A DNA stretch of 6,550 nucleotides from Ruminococcaceae bacterium UBA3323 (GTDB taxonomy: Bacteria > Bacillota > Clostridia > Oscillospirales > Acutalibacteraceae), in the NCBI GenBank assembly GCA_002361935.1, contig DESD01000005.1, positions 1 through 6,550 on the forward strand, read 5' to 3'. Shown here piece by piece: positions 4,010 through 6,550 of this stretch; position 1 is the first letter of the stretch, and every line of letters begins with the position of its first letter. The notes below the pieces were generated by a model that saw only the letters and a program-made list of their open reading frames with translations, did no database searches and was not told the origin of the DNA. The position numbers and the translations under genes were made by a program.

Positions 4010-6550
4010 CTATTTTATTTGAATTATGTATTTACGGTCTTTTTCCGTTTTAAAAGTAACTGTTGCTTTTTCCGTTTTTTCAGTTTCAATTCTTTTACCG
4101 TTACATACAACGATTAATTCTTTGTCGGCAGGGCAATAGATATTGCAGGTACTTCCTGAATGTGAAACCATTTCTATATTGTTCGGAATTCCGTTTTCCC
4201 ACTCAAATGAAAATTCAAAACCGCCGCGTGCCATAATCCCTTTAACATCTCCGTTTTCAGCCCATGCATCCGGCAGAGCAGGGAGAAGCCTTATATAATC
4301 TGTATGGCTTTGTATAAGCATTTCGGATATTCCTGCAGTTGCGCCGAAATTTCCGTCAATCTGAAAAGGCGGATGCGTGTCCCAAAGATTATCCAGAGTG
4401 CTTTCTTTAAGCAGCTCGGAAAAGACCTTGTAGCTGTGATTGCCGTCAAATGCACGTGCCCAGGCGCAGATTTTCTGAGCCTTTGACCAGCCTGTTCCTC
4501 CGTCACCTCGGTCTTCAAGAGAAATTTTTGCGGCAGCCATAAGCTCAGGTGTATCGGCCGTAATATAATTTCCGGGATAAAGACCAAGAAGATGTGACAT
4601 ATGACGGTGATTGTTTTCAACTCCGTTTGATTCGAAATCGCTTTCGGTCCATTCATCCTCCTGAGGCCACTCCTTGATTTGTCCCCAAGACCCTATCTGA
4701 ATCGGATTCAGCTTTTTTATTTGTGCTGAAATTGTCTTAATAAGTCTGTCATTAACAGCTTCGGAGTATCCGGCGTTCTTAAGAGCTTCTGCAGCCTTGA
4801 GTGTGTCTGAATACAGCTGCCATATGATTGTTTGGTCAAAGGTGTTTCCTGCAGATACCGGTCCGTGCTCGGGAGAAAAAGACGGAGAGGAAATAAGTCT
4901 GCCAGTAGCAGGATCATCAATCAGCATCTGAGACCACATAAGAGCACTTTCCTCCATTGCAGGGTAAATCAGATCTTTAAGTACAGTAATATTGCGGGTA
5001 AAATTGTAATAATCAAATGTATTCTGCATAAGCCATGCTCCTGCAGTCGGAGCCCAGCCCCATCTCCAGTCAGATCCGGGACCGGTATTTCCCATAGGGC
5101 TGTTTTGTGTATGCACCATCCAGCCGGTTGCTTGTGAGGTATCGGGTGTACCGTCAGGAAGATCTTTTCCGATTCCTGTATACATATTCGCTGTTTTTCT
5201 GCCCGGTTCACGCAGTGAATCAACATATTCAAGCATGGGAATGGCTGTTTCCGAAAGATTTGTAACATATGCAGGCCAGTAATTCATTTGCAGATTGATA
5301 TTCATATGGTAGTCGCTTTGCCAGCTCGGGTCATTTTTTGCATTCCATACGCCTTGAAGGTTTGCAGGCAGACTCCCGATTCTTGAGGATGAAATCAGCA
5401 GGTATCTGCCGTAATTGAAATACAAGGCTTCAAGAAGCGGAGAAGCGAACCCTTTTTTATAGTTGGATAAAACCTTGTTTGTGGGTATTGCCTCTGCTTT
5501 TTGATTGATATTAAGCTTCATTCTGCCGTAAAGATTTTGATAGTCATCGGTATGACGTTTTTTTAGTTCATCATAGCTGTATTTTTCTGCATTTGCCATT
5601 ATGCTTTTCACGGTTTCTGCCGGGTCTGTTCCGCTTCTGTATTCGGGATAGATATTGGCATAATCCGTGGCGGCGGTAAGCAGAATAACAACACTGTCGG
5701 CATCATCAATTCTGATACTGCCGTCTTCAGCTGTGATGCTTCCGCCGTCCAAAATGAACTTAACCTGTGCAGCATAACGCATTGAATTGTCGTCAGAAAG
5801 CATTTCACCGTTTTCAGCCTTCCCTGTAACAGTACCGTGCAAGGTGATTGTTTCGCCCTCTGCTTCAATTTCTCCGTTTTGGGCCGATGTCAGCGAAGCG
5901 GTAAAGGAAAGCTTGTTTTTGCCCTTAGCTGTAATACGTGAAACGATTATTCTGTCAGGATAACTGGCAAAAAACTCTCTTGTATATTGTGTGCTGTTTC
6001 TGCTGTAATTTACAGATGACAGGGCATTTTCAATATTTAAATCACGCACATAATCTTTAGCAGCGTTTGCACCGTCAAAATGCAGATACAAATCACCGAA
6101 ATTCTGATATGCGCCAAGTCCGTTTTCATTTCCCTGAAGTTTGCTCATAGCGCTCTGTGCCGCTTCGTAATTCTTTTCAGCAAGAAGCGCCTGTATTTCT
6201 TTTACCGCTTTCCCGCCGTCATCACGTGCATTGCCTCCGCTGTACTCTTCACTTCCAGGGCCGCCCGACCAAAGTGTTTTTTCATTAAATTGAATGTGTT
6301 CCGTCTTAATTCCGCCAAATATCTTGGCACCCATATAACCATTTCCGATTGGCAGAGCCTGTTGTTCCCAGCCTTCATAATTATCGGTTGCAGGTTCCGT
6401 GTACCATAAGGTGTTTTCATCTCTTGGCGGTTCACTGAAATTTGCTTTTAGAATAATGCCCTTATTAAGATATGCAGTAATGCCGAAAGCTGCTGCGGCA
6501 ATGCAGGCGCATCCGATCAAGGCAGAAATAATAATTATTATTACTTTTTT
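4010..6550 (-). CDS. GH95 family alpha-L-fucosidase, membrane-anchored or exported (5' end outside window)
   Basis: This inverting glycoside hydrolase most likely removes alpha-1,2-linked L-fucose from host glycans or plant xyloglucan; a minority of GH95 enzymes act on alpha-L-galactose instead. Residues are numbered from the TTG codon at 6520-6518. An N-terminal beta domain spans about 37-290 (LWYTEPA, WEQQALPIGNGYMGAKIFGG). An (alpha/alpha)6 catalytic barrel spans about 345-745 and a C-terminal beta domain follows. The active-site motifs are intact: HMNINLQ with N407 and N409, SPSFSPEHG with E551 (general acid) and IDGNFG with D722. They correspond to Asn421, Asn423, Glu566 and Asp766 of Bifidobacterium bifidum AfcA, with nearly the same Asn-to-Glu spacing. 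The TTG has no ribosome binding site, and the frame stays open to 6550, reading KKVIIIIISALIGC and on into more hydrophobic residues. The true start is therefore beyond the window. This segment is a signal anchor, or a lipoprotein signal with lipobox LIGC. About 815 residues lie outside the membrane. No regulatory site is visible. Confidence 0.93.
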   Translation of the reverse strand, partial: KKVIIIIISALIGCACIAAAAFGITAYLNKGIILKANFSEPPRDENTLWYTEPATDNYEGWEQQALPIGNGYMGAKIFGGIKTEHIQFNEKTLWSGGPGSEEYSGGNARDDGGKAVKEIQALLAEKNYEAAQSAMSKLQGNENGLGAYQNFGDLYLHFDGANAAKDYVRDLNIENALSSVNYSRNSTQYTREFFASYPDRIIVSRITAKGKNKLSFTASLTSAQNGEIEAEGETITLHGTVTGKAENGEMLSDDNSMRYAAQVKFILDGGSITAEDGSIRIDDADSVVILLTAATDYANIYPEYRSGTDPAETVKSIMANAEKYSYDELKKRHTDDYQNLYGRMKLNINQKAEAIPTNKVLSNYKKGFASPLLEALYFNYGRYLLISSSRIGSLPANLQGVWNAKNDPSWQSDYHMNINLQMNYWPAYVTNLSETAIPMLEYVDSLREPGRKTANMYTGIGKDLPDGTPDTSQATGWMVHTQNSPMGNTGPGSDWRWGWAPTAGAWLMQNTFDYYNFTRNITVLKDLIYPAMEESALMWSQMLIDDPATGRLISSPSFSPEHGPVSAGNTFDQTIIWQLYSDTLKAAEALKNAGYSEAVNDRLIKTISAQIKKLNPIQIGSWGQIKEWPQEDEWTESDFESNGVENNHRHMSHLLGLYPGNYITADTPELMAAAKISLEDRGDGGTGWSKAQKICAWARAFDGNHSYKVFSELLKESTLDNLWDTHPPFQIDGNFGATAGISEMLIQSHTDYIRLLPALPDAWAENGDVKGIMARGGFEFSFEWENGIPNNIEMVSHSGSTCNIYCPADKELIVVCNGKRIETEKTEKATVTFKTEKDRKYIIQIK

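Noticed and set aside
4832..5137. A + strand open frame of about 100 codons within the GH95 gene
   Set aside because: It overlaps a conserved catalytic region on the other strand, has no convincing ribosome binding site, and its translation resembles no known protein.
1..6550. Mobile element, defence system, toxin-antitoxin pair or biosynthetic cluster
   Set aside because: No transposase, integrase, nuclease, small toxin/antitoxin pair, terminal repeats or CRISPR repeats are visible; every sizeable gene belongs to an ordinary chromosomal family.

Overview
The window looks like a chromosomal segment of a low-to-moderate GC Firmicute, most likely a gut-type Clostridia (Oscillospiraceae/Ruminococcaceae-like). 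This is inferred from near-consensus sigma-A promoters, strong AGGAGG-type ribosome binding sites, a YtrA-type GntR/ABC operon, a DUF1292 protein, a Firmicutes-style 6S RNA and a cell-surface family GH95 alpha-fucosidase. I see no transposase, integrase, CRISPR array, tRNA or rRNA.

Layout. (1) 1-1250: a single-gene unit on the + strand. An extended -10 promoter set inside an inverted repeat drives an atypical extended short-chain dehydrogenase/reductase (NAD-dependent epimerase/dehydratase family), closed by a clear intrinsic terminator. (2) 1340-3331: a compact + strand operon with a strong promoter overlapping a palindromic operator candidate. It encodes a YtrA-subfamily GntR repressor, an ABC ATPase (GTG start, 14-nt overlap with the regulator) and a six-helix ABC-2-type permease (7-nt overlap with the ATPase). 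The regulator probably senses a ligand and controls its own exporter. (3) 3286-3331: a long hairpin that can terminate transcription from both sides, because the next genes run the opposite way. (4) 3330-3922, minus strand: a strong promoter drives a very acidic DUF1292 protein. Directly behind it, in the same direction, lies an RNA gene that I identify from sequence and folding as 6S RNA (ssrS), the global RNA polymerase regulator. Its probable promoter sits in the last codons of the DUF1292 gene. (5) 4010-6550, minus strand: a large GH95 glycoside hydrolase with all four expected catalytic-site residues. Its reading frame is open to the window edge and begins with a lysine-plus-hydrophobic segment, so the true start lies outside the window and the enzyme is exported or membrane-anchored.

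I do not find a previously undescribed system. The most valuable signal not visible as a protein gene is the 6S RNA, including a plausible product-RNA template. Other items worth a second look are the palindromes on the two + strand promoters, the replaced catalytic lysine in the dehydrogenase-like protein, and the wrong apparent start of the GH95 gene.
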